Positions 34,676 through 43,783 of a DNA stretch of 64,000 nucleotides are shown here, in pieces. The first letter of the stretch is position 1, and each line of letters opens with the position of its first letter. Below the pieces are notes generated by a model that did not search any database, was not told the DNA's origin, and saw only the letters and a program-made list of their open reading frames with translations. This DNA is from Pseudomonas syringae (lineage in GTDB: Bacteria > Pseudomonadota > Gammaproteobacteria > Pseudomonadales > Pseudomonadaceae). The translations under genes and the position numbers were made by a program. The stretch spans positions 143,711 to 207,710 of the forward strand of contig NZ_JPQU01000089.1 in the NCBI RefSeq assembly GCF_000737245.1. Direction: 5' to 3'.

Positions 34676-35281
34676 TCAAAGCAGCGGTTTTAGCGTCGGC
34701 CAGACATTTTCCAGCAACTTGCCCTGAGCGCCTGCTGCCGGGTGCAGTCCATCGGCCTGCATCAGCTCGGGTATCCCGCCCACGCCCTCGAGGAAAAACG
34801 GCACTAGCGGGACCTTTTTCTCCTTCGCCAGATCGCTGTACACCGCTTTGAAGGCATTGGTGTAGCGCGGCCCGTAGTTCGGCGGGATCTGCATGCCGAG
34901 CAAAAGCACCTTGGCGCCCGCCGCTCTGGAGCGATCAATCATCGACGCAAGGTTTTGTTGCAATTGAGCAGGCTGCTGGCCGCGCAGGCCATCGTTGCCG
35001 CCCAGCTCGAGGATGACCAGTTCCGGCTTATGCTCTGCAAGCAGCGCAGGCAGCCGCGCCTGGCCTCCGGCGCTGGTGTCGCCGCTGATCGAGGCATTGA
35101 CCACCTTGTCGGTGAAACCCTCTTCTTTCATGCGCTGCTCTAGCAACGTTACCCAACCCAGACGGGTATCCAGTCCGAAAGCCGCGCTGATACTATCTCC
35201 AACGATCAGCACCGTGCCCGCCGCCGCTCCTTGTGACAGCAACAGCAGACCCAGGCCAGCACTTAAAAACCACGCACGCAT
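34676..35281 (-). CDS. tesA: periplasmic SGNH esterase/thioesterase I (arylesterase)
   Basis: TesA-type multifunctional lysophospholipase/thioesterase of 201 residues. A signal peptide (AWFLSAGLGLLLLSQGAAAG) is followed by block I VGDSISAAFG with the nucleophile Ser. Block III is GGNDGLRG near residue 90, and the catalytic Asp-x-x-His is in ADGLHPAAGAQ near residue 180. GGAGAATCCG precedes the ATG at 35281. Only ten bases separate this start from the divergent ABC ATPase gene, as in the Escherichia coli tesA-ybbA pair. Confidence 0.94.
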   Translation of the reverse strand: MRAWFLSAGLGLLLLSQGAAAGTVLIVGDSISAAFGLDTRLGWVTLLEQRMKEEGFTDKVVNASISGDTSAGGQARLPALLAEHKPELVILELGGNDGLRGQQPAQLQQNLASMIDRSRAAGAKVLLLGMQIPPNYGPRYTNAFKAVYSDLAKEKKVPLVPFFLEGVGGIPELMQADGLHPAAGAQGKLLENVWPTLKPLL

Positions 35282-35291
35282 CGGATTCTCC

Positions 35292-35975
35292 ATGAGTGAA
35301 AGTATTCTCAGTGCTCTGAGCCTCAGTAAAGTGGTCCCCAGCACCGAAGGTGACCTGACCATCCTGCACGAACTCTCTCTGGAACTAAACAAGGGCGACA
35401 GTCTGGCTATCGTCGGCGCGTCCGGTTCCGGCAAATCCACCCTGCTCGGCCTGTTGGCCGGCCTGGATCTGCCAAGCGCAGGCGCCGTAGTGCTGGCAGG
35501 TCGCAATCTCAGCGAGCTGGACGAAGATCAGCGCGCCCGGGTGCGTGCCGAGCACGTGGGCTTTGTCTTCCAGTCGTTCCAGTTGCTCGACAGCCTCAAT
35601 GCCCTGGAAAACGTCATGCTGCCCATGGAACTGGAAGGCCGCAAAGACGCCCGCGAACAAGCCCGGGTATTGCTTGAGCGCGTTGGTCTGGGCAAGCGCT
35701 TGACCCACACGCCCCGCCAGCTTTCCGGTGGCGAACAGCAACGGGTCGCCATTGCCCGTGCTTTCGCTGCCGACCCGGCCGTACTGTTCGCCGATGAACC
35801 CACCGGCAATCTGGACAGTCAGACCGGAGAGCGCATCAGCGACTTGCTGTTCGAACTGAACAAGGAGCGCGGCACGACTCTTGTCCTGGTCACCCACGAT
35901 GAGCGTCTGGCCCATCGCTGCCGCCGCCTGATCCGTCTCGAAGGTGGCCGTCTGGTCGCCCCATTGGAGCCTTGA
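35292..35975 (+). CDS. ybbA: ABC transporter ATP-binding protein (YbbA-like)
   Basis: LolD/MacB-type ATPase of 227 residues: Walker A GASGSGKST near residue 42, signature LSGGEQQRVAIARA near residue 145, Walker B VLFADEPTGN, and switch VTHDERLAHR. It pairs with the permease that overlaps it by one base (TGATG). In enteric bacteria the YbbA-YbbP pair is suggested to handle lipids or act in envelope maintenance; the substrate here is not defined. Start ATG is inside the tesA leader. Confidence 0.92.
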   Translation: MSESILSALSLSKVVPSTEGDLTILHELSLELNKGDSLAIVGASGSGKSTLLGLLAGLDLPSAGAVVLAGRNLSELDEDQRARVRAEHVGFVFQSFQLLDSLNALENVMLPMELEGRKDAREQARVLLERVGLGKRLTHTPRQLSGGEQQRVAIARAFAADPAVLFADEPTGNLDSQTGERISDLLFELNKERGTTLVLVTHDERLAHRCRRLIRLEGGRLVAPLEP

Positions 35976-38482
35976 TGGTACGCCTGCCGTTTCTCCGTCT
36001 GCTGAACCTCGCCACTCGCCAACTGCTGCGCGACGCCCGCGCCGGGGAATTGCGAGTCCTGTTCTTCGCACTCCTGGTCGCTGTCGCCGCCAGCACCGCC
36101 ATCGGTTATTTCGGTGCCCGCCTCAATGGCGCGATGCTGTTGCGTGCCACTGAGTTCCTCGGTGCCGACCTGGTGATTGAAGGCTCAAGCCCGGCCAAGC
36201 CTGATCAGATCCAGGCGGGCGAAGCACTCAAGCTCGATCATGCGCAAATCGTAGTGTTCTCCACGGTGATCGCCACCGATGCTGGCATTCAGCTGTCCAG
36301 CATCAAAGCGGTAGATACGGCCTACCCCCTGCGCGGGGAATTGAAAAGCGCAGCCGACCTCTACCAGGCCGAAGAAGTGAGTCGGGGTCCGCAACCCGGC
36401 GAAGCCTGGGCTGAGTCGCGCCTGTTTCCGGCAGTCGATCTGAAAATCGGTGACAACATCGACGTCGGTTCCACAACTCTCAAGCTGACCCGGGTGCTGA
36501 CTTACGAACCGGACCGTGCGGGTAATTTCTATAGCCTGACGCCACGGGTGATGATCAACCTCGCCGACCTGCAAGCCACCGGGGTCGTGCAACCGGGCAG
36601 CCGGGTCAGCTATCGGGAAATGTGGAGCGGCCCGCCCGAGGCATTGGCGGCCTATCGCAAGGCCATTGAGCCCGGCCTTGAACCTCATCAAGAGATAAAG
36701 GACGCCCGAGACGGCAGTCAGCAGATTGGTGGTGCGCTGGGTAAAGCCGAGCGTTATCTGAACATGGCCAGTCTGGTCGCAGTGCTGCTCGCGGGTGTCG
36801 CGGTGGCGCTGTCTGCGGCGCGTTTTGCCGTAAGGCGCTTTGATGCCAGCGCGCTGATGCGTTGCCTGGGGTTGTCGCGCAACGAAGCCTTGGTGTTGTT
36901 CAGCCTGCAACTGGCGATGCTGGGTTTATTGGCCAGCCTCAGCGGCGCACTGCTGGGTTGGCTGGCGCAATTGGCGCTATTTGCTCTGCTACATGACTTG
37001 CTGCCCGCAACCGTTCCGGCGGGCGGTGTACTCCCTGCTCTGGCCGGGATCGGCACCGGACTGGTGGCTCTGGCCGGTTTTGCCCTGCCACCGCTGGCCG
37101 CTTTGGGCCGGGTGCCGCCGTTGCGAGTGCTACGCCGGGACATGCTGCCAATTCCAGCCAGCTCCTGGCTGGTCTACGGGGCTGCCCTGCTCGCGCTTGG
37201 CTTGATCATGTGGCGCTTGAGTCTGGATCTGGTGCTGACCTTCGCCCTGCTCGGCGGCGGCGTAATTGCTGCACTGGTGCTCGGCGGCCTGTTGCTGCTG
37301 ACCCTGAAAAGCCTGCGCCGTCTGTTGGCCGGAGCGTCCTTGCCATGGCGTCTGGGGCTGGGTCAGCTGCTGCGTTATCCATTGGCAGCTGCCGGGCAAT
37401 CCCTGGCATTTGGTTTGATTCTGCTGTCCATGGGCTTGATCGCTCTGCTGCGCGGGGAACTGCTGGACACCTGGCAAAATCAGCTGCCCAAGGATGCGCC
37501 CAACTATTTTGTGCTCAACGTGCTGCCAGATCAGAAGGACGCCTTCGCGCAACAGATCAGCAAACTCTCGCCACACGCCGCGCCGCTCTATCCGGTGGTG
37601 CCTGGCCGCTTGATGAACATCAACGATGAGCCGGTGAACAACTTCGTCACCAAAGATTCGCGCGGCGAAAACGCGACCCGCCGCGATCTGAACCTGACCT
37701 GGGCCGCCAACCTGCCGGAAGGCAACACCCTGACTGCTGGCAACTGGTGGTCAACCGACGGAGAAACCAGCGCGGTGCCGGGGGTTTCGATAGAAACCAA
37801 ACTGGCGGAAAGTCTGCAGATCAAGCTGGGTGACAAGTTGAGCTTCACCGTGGGTGGCCTGAGTCGCGATGCAGTGGTTACCAGCCTGCGGGACGTCAAC
37901 TGGGACACCTTCCAGCCCAACTTCTTCATCATCTTTCAGCCTGGCACCCTGCAGGATTTACCGACCACCTATATGACCAGCTTCTATCTGCCAGCTGGCA
38001 ACGACAAACAGATCGTCGAGCTGTCACGGGCATTCCCGGCGATCAGCCTTCTGGGCGTCGAAGCGTTACTGGCCCAAGTGCGCAGCATCCTCGATCAGGT
38101 GACCCTGGCGGTACAGTTTGTATTGTTGTTTGTGCTGGCGGCCGGTGTAGCGGTGCTGTTTTCCGGCTTGCAATCCACCCTCGATGAACGCATTCGGCAG
38201 GGCGCACTGGTACGCGCCCTGGGCGCCGAGCGTGCCTTGTTGATCAAGGCGCGACGCATCGAGTTTGGCCTGCTGGGCGCGGTCAGCGGCTTGTTGGCGG
38301 CACTGGGTTGCGAGCTGGTGACGTTCGCCCTGTATCGCTACGCATTCGACCTGCAATGGACACCTCACCCGTGGCTGTTGCTGCTGCCGGTGATTGGCGC
38401 CTTGCTCGTCGGTGGCGCTGGGGTTTTCGGCACTCGCCGGGCCTTGAATGTCAGCCCGCTGACGGTGCTGCGTGATGGCTGA
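35975..38482 (+). CDS. ybbP: ABC transporter permease, FtsX/MacB type (YbbP-like)
   Basis: Inner-membrane permease of 835 residues. It has one N-terminal membrane helix (FFALLVAVAASTAIGYFGAR), a large periplasmic domain, a central helix bundle starting LVAVLLAGVAVALSAARFAV, a second periplasmic segment and a final three-helix FtsX domain starting LAVQFVLLFVLAAGVAVLFS. This is the duplicated-permease architecture of the YbbP family. It is co-translated with the ATPase. A role in moving envelope lipids or lipoproteins is inferred from the family. Confidence 0.92.
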   Translation: MVRLPFLRLLNLATRQLLRDARAGELRVLFFALLVAVAASTAIGYFGARLNGAMLLRATEFLGADLVIEGSSPAKPDQIQAGEALKLDHAQIVVFSTVIATDAGIQLSSIKAVDTAYPLRGELKSAADLYQAEEVSRGPQPGEAWAESRLFPAVDLKIGDNIDVGSTTLKLTRVLTYEPDRAGNFYSLTPRVMINLADLQATGVVQPGSRVSYREMWSGPPEALAAYRKAIEPGLEPHQEIKDARDGSQQIGGALGKAERYLNMASLVAVLLAGVAVALSAARFAVRRFDASALMRCLGLSRNEALVLFSLQLAMLGLLASLSGALLGWLAQLALFALLHDLLPATVPAGGVLPALAGIGTGLVALAGFALPPLAALGRVPPLRVLRRDMLPIPASSWLVYGAALLALGLIMWRLSLDLVLTFALLGGGVIAALVLGGLLLLTLKSLRRLLAGASLPWRLGLGQLLRYPLAAAGQSLAFGLILLSMGLIALLRGELLDTWQNQLPKDAPNYFVLNVLPDQKDAFAQQISKLSPHAAPLYPVVPGRLMNINDEPVNNFVTKDSRGENATRRDLNLTWAANLPEGNTLTAGNWWSTDGETSAVPGVSIETKLAESLQIKLGDKLSFTVGGLSRDAVVTSLRDVNWDTFQPNFFIIFQPGTLQDLPTTYMTSFYLPAGNDKQIVELSRAFPAISLLGVEALLAQVRSILDQVTLAVQFVLLFVLAAGVAVLFSGLQSTLDERIRQGALVRALGAERALLIKARRIEFGLLGAVSGLLAALGCELVTFALYRYAFDLQWTPHPWLLLLPVIGALLVGGAGVFGTRRALNVSPLTVLRDG

Positions 38483-38518
38483 TAAACTGCGCGGCTCAGT
38501 CATTGATATCGATCATTC

Positions 38519-39016
38519 ATGAGCCGCTACCGCCCTCCCCGCACCGCTGGCACCGCGCTGATTACCCCCGAAGGTGAGGCGCGGATGCGGGCTGAGCTGC
38601 ACGAGCTGTGGCATGTTCGGCGTCCGCAGGTCACGCAGTCGGTCAGCGAGGCGGCTGCTCAAGGTGATCGCTCGGAAAACGCCGAATATACCTATGGCAA
38701 AAAAATGCTCAGGGAGATCGACAGTCGAGTGCGCTTCCTCACCAAGCGGCTGGAAAGCCTCAAAGTGGTGGGCGAGCATCCCAGCGATCTGAACAAGGTG
38801 TATTTCGGCGCCTGGGTAACCGTCGAGGATGAGGACGGCAAGGAGGCACGCTACCGGATCGTCGGCCCCGATGAGCTGGACCTGAAGCTGAACCTGATCA
38901 GTATCGATTCACCGCTGGCCCGGGCGCTGATTGGCAAGCCGCTGGATGCTGAAGTCCGAGTGCAGACTCCAACTGGCGAACAGCTGTGTTACATCGTCGC
39001 CATCGACTACCTGTGA
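38519..39016 (+). CDS. greB: transcription elongation factor GreB
   Basis: Rescues backtracked RNA polymerase by stimulating transcript cleavage. The 165 residues have the coiled-coil N-terminus (TPEGEARMRAELHELWHVRR, EAAAQGDRSENAEYTYGKKM) with the acidic tip GDRSENAEY characteristic of Gre factors. The C-terminal FKBP-like domain contains VTVEDEDGKEARYRIVG and SPLARALIGK. The YGKKMLREIDSRVRFLTKRL segment favours GreB over GreA. Confidence 0.95.
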   Translation: MSRYRPPRTAGTALITPEGEARMRAELHELWHVRRPQVTQSVSEAAAQGDRSENAEYTYGKKMLREIDSRVRFLTKRLESLKVVGEHPSDLNKVYFGAWVTVEDEDGKEARYRIVGPDELDLKLNLISIDSPLARALIGKPLDAEVRVQTPTGEQLCYIVAIDYL

Positions 39017-39160
39017 CAACTATCCACCACCGTCACCTTTAGCAATACCTCTAACCTCTCGCAACTTTGACAGTCTGATCATAAAAACCAGACTGTCCGT
39101 CAGCGTGTGCGCAAATTTCAGCCGCGCTCAATCCTCATCAGACATGTCAAGGATGACAGT

Positions 39161-40057
39161 ATGACCAGCACCGCAACCCCGAAGCATTACAACTGGATGG
39201 CACTGACACCGCAAATCGGAACATTGCGAATTGACGAACTTATCCTTGCCGGCACGCACAACGCAGGCATGGACAAGCAGTCACCCAATATGAGCCTGCC
39301 GCAGGAAATCACTCAAGACGTATCACCTCTGGAGCAGATCCAGAATGGCATCCGGGTGCTGGATTTAAGGGTCTCGTACTACGAAAAATACCCCCCTGGT
39401 GACCCCCGCAGGTTCCAGATTTACCATGCCACCAGCTCAGGACGCACTATTGCGATCGACATTCTTGGCGCTCTATTGGGCTTCTACAGCAAGCTTGAGC
39501 AATCGGGTGACAAAGCCAGAGAGATCGTGATTCTGGATTTTCACATGTTCAAAAACTTCACCGATGAAGCTCACCATCAGTTGGTCCGTCAGATTATTCA
39601 CAGCCTTGGAGAACGGATAATCCAACATGACCTGCGTTTTCTGACGCTCGGCGAACTGTGGGCGCAGCACCCCGGCAAAAACGTGGTGATTGCCTACGAT
39701 GACCCCATGACCCATTGGAAATTCTGGGACGGAGTGGATCAGTGCTGGTCCGGGGAGAACCTGATCAGCACCTCCAACCTAAAACTCTTCATGGATGAGG
39801 TGGCCGAAGGCCGAAAACCTGATTACCAGCTGCAATCCATTCAATGCGCCAAGTACGTACTGCCGTTTCATGTACCGGATGATTTCAGCGAAAAAATCAA
39901 CGAATGGTTCAAGTCTGAATCAGCCCGCAGCTACATTCAGAACTTCCACATCATCAATACCGACTGGGCGCTGCGCAGCAACATTGTCGAGGACTGCATT
40001 CACGCCAATATCATAAGGGCCGGGCTGCGCCAGCGTTGCCCATTCAACCGCGAGTGA
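39161..40057 (+). CDS. phosphatidylinositol-specific phospholipase C domain protein
   Basis: PI-PLC X-domain protein of 298 residues. The two histidines of the catalytic pair are visible: LAGTHNAGMD near residue 27 and QIYHATSSGR near residue 87. The conserved arginine strand is GIRVLDLRVSYYE. The later IVILDFHMFKNF and NVVIAYDDPM match metal/inositol-side strands of the fold. No signal peptide is seen at the ATG at 39161 (AGGA upstream), so export is not obvious. Its 3' end overlaps the convergent gene at 40044 by 14 bases. The true substrate is unknown. Confidence 0.82.
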   Translation: MTSTATPKHYNWMALTPQIGTLRIDELILAGTHNAGMDKQSPNMSLPQEITQDVSPLEQIQNGIRVLDLRVSYYEKYPPGDPRRFQIYHATSSGRTIAIDILGALLGFYSKLEQSGDKAREIVILDFHMFKNFTDEAHHQLVRQIIHSLGERIIQHDLRFLTLGELWAQHPGKNVVIAYDDPMTHWKFWDGVDQCWSGENLISTSNLKLFMDEVAEGRKPDYQLQSIQCAKYVLPFHVPDDFSEKINEWFKSESARSYIQNFHIINTDWALRSNIVEDCIHANIIRAGLRQRCPFNRE

Positions 40058-40346
40058 TCAGCCCCTGGCGGGCGATGCGGGTCAGGTGGCGGACGACTTC
40101 TTCGACCTGGTCAGCTGCGGGAGCAAGAACCACCGCCAGATCGAACTGATTGTCCTTGAACTGCGCCAGGGACTGCGTGGGTTCCACGAACTTGATCAGG
40201 AATGCGTGGGGCCCGCCATTGCGCCGTGGGCGACCGTCCAGATAACGCAACAAAGTCGGCTGATGGGGCCCGCACAAGAGGATCTGCGGATTACGCCGGG
40301 AAAACTGGGTAGCAATAGGGGAGATGCGAATGACAGGTTGGCTCAT
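40044..40346 (-). CDS. conserved hypothetical protein (DUF6231-like)
   Basis: The 100-residue protein starts MSQPVIRISPIATQFSRRNP. Its last third, FDLAVVLAPAADQVEEVVRH, then LTRIARQGLITRG, looks like a Rossmann-type strand-helix unit, as in proteins annotated DUF6231 in pseudomonads; recognition is moderate. Weak GAG-type Shine-Dalgarno. It converges on and overlaps the PI-PLC gene. Confidence 0.6.
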   Translation of the reverse strand: MSQPVIRISPIATQFSRRNPQILLCGPHQPTLLRYLDGRPRRNGGPHAFLIKFVEPTQSLAQFKDNQFDLAVVLAPAADQVEEVVRHLTRIARQGLITRG

Positions 40347-40714
40347 GATGTTTTGTCTCAGCCTCAGGTTCTCCGCTGGGCAGCGGTGAGAGGCAACACC
40401 GATCCAACGCTTTAGCGGTATTTCGAAGCCGTGAGACTTCTATCGGCAAGCTTCATGCTCACCTGGCGCCCCGCAAGTAGTTGTTTAAATCGGCGCATGG
40501 GCAGCATCCTAGAGAAGCCGCCGGTTGATTGTCAAATGCCAGTAGTGGGGTTTTGTGTTGGAACAACACCTAAATCCTGTAGGAGCGAGCTCGCTCGCGA
40601 TAGCGTCAGAACAGACGATGATTCATCGACAGACAAACCGAATCGCGAGCAAGGTGGAGCGCCACCCCGATCACTCCTACAGGGAAAGCATTTCATTCCG
40701 GGCGTTATGGTTGG
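40347..40714. other. intergenic region with a possible 28-codon ORF
   Basis: On the minus strand 40412-40498 could encode MRRFKQLLAGRQVSMKLADR plus eight residues, but the ribosome site is weak and no homologue is recognised. The rest is the REP element at 40577-40682. Confidence 0.3.
40577..40682. repeat. degenerate REP element, family A
   Basis: The left arm CTGTAGGAGCGAGCTCGCTC is intact; the right arm is interrupted (GAGCAAGGTGGAGCGCCACC) before ACTCCTACAG. Confidence 0.65.
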
Positions 40715-41149
40715 TCAGTTACCAATCTTGCGATCCAGCGAAAACTTGCCAGCCCCTTCGATCAGGACCGCAATCACACCGCCCAAAAGCGCCAGGGCAA
40801 ATTCGTAGCCGTTGTTAGCCATGAACAGGCCGTGGCTGATGTGCACCGAGAAAATCGCCACTACCAGCGTCGCCGCGAGCACCAACGCCGCAGGACGTGC
40901 CAGCAAGCCGACTACCAGGCCCAGACCGCCGAAGAATTCAGCGCTACCAGACAACAATGCCATCAGATAACCCGGGGTCAGACCGAGGCTCGCCATGTAT
41001 TGACCCGTACCTTCCAGGCCGTAGCCACCGAATGCGCCGAACAGTTTCTGGCTACCGTGAGCGACAAAGATAATACCCACCAGAATCCGTACAACAGTCA
41101 GACCGAAACCTGCGCGAGTGGTGAAAACAGCTTTGATTTTTGAGTTCAT
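40715..41149 (-). CDS. DoxX-family membrane protein
   Basis: Four-helix inner-membrane protein of 144 residues. The family signature VRILVGIIFVAHGSQKLFGA starts near residue 20, and GSAEFFGGLGLVVGLLARPA follows near residue 68. Two more hydrophobic helices follow to the C-terminus. DoxX proteins are linked to redox or quinone-associated functions, but the role here is open. GGAATAAGCGTC precedes the ATG. It stands alone. Confidence 0.88.
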   Translation of the reverse strand: MNSKIKAVFTTRAGFGLTVVRILVGIIFVAHGSQKLFGAFGGYGLEGTGQYMASLGLTPGYLMALLSGSAEFFGGLGLVVGLLARPAALVLAATLVVAIFSVHISHGLFMANNGYEFALALLGGVIAVLIEGAGKFSLDRKIGN

Positions 41150-41245
41150 GACGCTTATTCCGTGAATGAAGTGATGGCGCCATCTTAATCGACTAAGTAA
41201 ATATTAATACTGCAAAAACAACAGCATAATTATCGAATTAACCGA

Positions 41246-42670
41246 TCACTTACGCATTGTGTACTGACTTCTCGAAGCGCTTTCCAGCGAATCACGTTCA
41301 CGATCAAACGCCAGGTAATACTTGTTCACGCTATTAACATAGGTCACCACGCCCATACCTGCCTGCTCCATGGCCACGCGTTCGGTCTGGAAGAACCACT
41401 GATCGGGGTTCAAGCCTCTGCGTCGGGCTTCCTGGCGCATGCCCTGAACCCGTTCAGGTCCAAGGTTATAGGCGGCCAGTGTGAAGGCCATACGTTCGCG
41501 CTCATTGAATTTTGGCCCGGCGAAAAACTTGCGACGGATCAGCGCCAGGTATTTCGCCCCGGCCTGCACATTGTTATCCGTGCTCTGAATGTTATTGACC
41601 CCAACCCGCTTCGCTGCAGAAGGGGTGATTTGCAGCAATCCAGTCGCCCCGCCACTGCCTTGGGCAGCCGGTTCCAGAGCGGATTCCTTGAAGGCCAGTG
41701 CAGCCAGGTTCAGCCAATCCATGCCTTGGGCATCGGCGTGCCTTTGTAGTGTCGGGCGCAGCTGTTCCAGACGCTGACGATCGGCACGCGCCAGCGGGTT
41801 GTGCACTCGATAAAGGTTTTTATAGGCCTTTTCGAACGCCAGATCCTGATTGGCCGGGGATTTGTAAGTCTTGAGGAAGCGATCGATGCTGGCGCGCAAC
41901 ACCGATGCGTCCTGGCGGACGAACCAGTTCATGTCGCTGTTGCTGCTCAGGGTCAGCGCCCGGTCAACCCGCAGCTTGGGCATGACCTTGGCCCAACGCT
42001 CGGCAATGGGCTGTTCGACGACAGTCAGATGAAAAATTTTCGCCTGAACCATTTCCAGAACATCTTCGACGGCAAGGCTCGGGTCGACCCACTCGATTTT
42101 CACCGGCGGGAGTTTTTTCAGGGCCAGACGCTGGTTCAGCTGATGCACTGCATTGTCGGCGGCGCTGCCCGTGGACAGGCTCAGGGTTTTGCCGGACAAC
42201 TGCTCAATGTGCCGCAAGCCCCGCTCTCCCCTGACGCCCACCAGGACCAGCGGCACATGGCTGATGATCGGCTCGCTGGCGGCGATGCCATTAGCGTTGC
42301 GGGTATCGAGTAATTCGCCGGGCGCCACCAGATCTCCCTCGCCGCGCTGTAACGCTCCGAGCAACTGGTTCTTGGCTTTGGGCACGATTTTGAATGTCAC
42401 CTGCTGGCCGTCGCGGGCGTGACCATTCAGGTATTTTTCGAAGGCCTGCAGACGATGATATTCGACGCCGATCTCTTCGCCTTTGACATCCCCGGAACTG
42501 TTGCGGCTTTGATTGACCAGCACCCGCAAGACCTTGCTACTGCGAATCGCCGCCAGATCGCGCACAGGGGTTTTATGCTCAACGGCCTGCGGACCTGCCT
42601 GTCGGGCGTGGGCCGAAAACGGTAGCAACACCAACAGCGAAACAGTGAGGTATAGCGAGGCTCGGATCAT
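41246..42670 (-). CDS. MltF-like lytic transglycosylase with solute-binding domain
   Basis: Periplasmic or outer-membrane murein hydrolase of 474 residues. A signal peptide (LYLTVSLLVLLPFSAHARQA) is followed by a type 3 solute-binding-like domain (about residues 45-290, VLRVLVNQSRNSS onward). The C-terminal SLT domain has the catalytic Glu in LAFKESALEP and the GATGLLQITPSAAKRVG and AAYNLGPERV motifs. This is the MltF architecture, but it lies beside tatD rather than the purL neighbourhood expected for mltF in pseudomonads. I treat it as a paralogue and give no symbol. Confidence 0.88.
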   Translation of the reverse strand: MIRASLYLTVSLLVLLPFSAHARQAGPQAVEHKTPVRDLAAIRSSKVLRVLVNQSRNSSGDVKGEEIGVEYHRLQAFEKYLNGHARDGQQVTFKIVPKAKNQLLGALQRGEGDLVAPGELLDTRNANGIAASEPIISHVPLVLVGVRGERGLRHIEQLSGKTLSLSTGSAADNAVHQLNQRLALKKLPPVKIEWVDPSLAVEDVLEMVQAKIFHLTVVEQPIAERWAKVMPKLRVDRALTLSSNSDMNWFVRQDASVLRASIDRFLKTYKSPANQDLAFEKAYKNLYRVHNPLARADRQRLEQLRPTLQRHADAQGMDWLNLAALAFKESALEPAAQGSGGATGLLQITPSAAKRVGVNNIQSTDNNVQAGAKYLALIRRKFFAGPKFNERERMAFTLAAYNLGPERVQGMRQEARRRGLNPDQWFFQTERVAMEQAGMGVVTYVNSVNKYYLAFDRERDSLESASRSQYTMRK

Positions 42671-42861
42671 TCACTCTCCAGGGAAATGCCGGTCGAAAAG
42701 CGCAATAAAAAGAAAGAATTTCAGTAGTGCCAGAGGGGTACTTGCAGCGACTGGCTGTCGACACCTCTGAAATGACCATCGCAAGCCAATGATTCTGTTG
42801 GCTTTTATTTTTAGGGTCGAAGCTCTGATATCCTCAGCGGCCTTCAACTCAAGGTAGCACC

Positions 42862-43686
42862 ATGCAGCTCATCGACATCGGCGTCAATCTGACTAACGCA
42901 AGCTTCGCCTCGCAACGACAGGCGGTCCTCGACCGTGCCTATGCCGCGGGCGTCTGCCAATTGCTGGTCACCGGCACCAGTGTCGAAGGCAGCGAAGAGG
43001 CTTTGCAGCTGTGTCACGACCTGGACCCAGATGCTCAGCGACTGTTCAGCACGGCGGGCATTCACCCCCACTCGGCGAGCGATTGGACAAGCGACACCGA
43101 GCAACAGTTGCGTGCACTGCTCAAAGAAAATCGAGTGCGGGCAGTTGGCGAATGCGGGCTGGATTTCAATCGGGATTTCTCGCCACGACCGCAACAGGAG
43201 AAAGTCCTCGAAGCTCATCTGGCACTGGCGGTTGAACTGCAAATGCCAGTGTTTCTCCATGAGCGCGACGCCAACCAGCGTCTGCTGGACATCCTGCGCG
43301 ACTACCGAGACCGCTTGCCTGCGGCGGTTGTGCACTGCTTCACTGGCGAACAGCGAGCGCTGTTCAGCTACCTGGACATGGACCTGCACATCGGCATCAC
43401 TGGCTGGATCTGCGACGAGCGCCGGGGTGCCCACTTGCATCCGCTGGTACGAGACATTCCCCGTGGCCGGTTGATGCTGGAAAGCGACGCGCCGTATCTG
43501 CTGCCCCGCACCCTGCGCCCCAAGCCGAAAAATGGCCGTAACGAACCCGCCTATCTGCCGGAAGTACTGCGCGAAGTCGCCCTGCACCGTGGCGAAACCC
43601 ACGAACAACTCGCCGCCCATACCAGCCTTACGGCCCGGGCGTTCTTCGCTTTACCGGAAATAGTCCCGGAAGCAGAAGATGTCTAA
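42862..43686 (+). CDS. tatD: TatD-family metal-dependent nuclease
   Basis: TIM-barrel hydrolase of 274 residues with 3'-5' exonuclease activity in characterised members. It begins MQLIDIGVNLTNASF, with D/N in place of the usual HxH as in TatD itself. Metal-binding signatures are VGECGLDFNRDFSP near residue 95, MPVFLHERDA near residue 128, VVHCFTG near residue 155, and LESDAPYLLP near residue 205. AAGG precedes the ATG. It is divergent from the MltF-like gene. Confidence 0.93.
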   Translation: MQLIDIGVNLTNASFASQRQAVLDRAYAAGVCQLLVTGTSVEGSEEALQLCHDLDPDAQRLFSTAGIHPHSASDWTSDTEQQLRALLKENRVRAVGECGLDFNRDFSPRPQQEKVLEAHLALAVELQMPVFLHERDANQRLLDILRDYRDRLPAAVVHCFTGEQRALFSYLDMDLHIGITGWICDERRGAHLHPLVRDIPRGRLMLESDAPYLLPRTLRPKPKNGRNEPAYLPEVLREVALHRGETHEQLAAHTSLTARAFFALPEIVPEAEDV

Positions 43687-43783
43687 CCTTGGCTTGACCT
43701 GAATCAAGAGACGCTTCGAGATTTGTCGCACGATGGTGGCACCTTGCCGTACACCTCTAACGACTAACCAAAGAAGACCTCCT

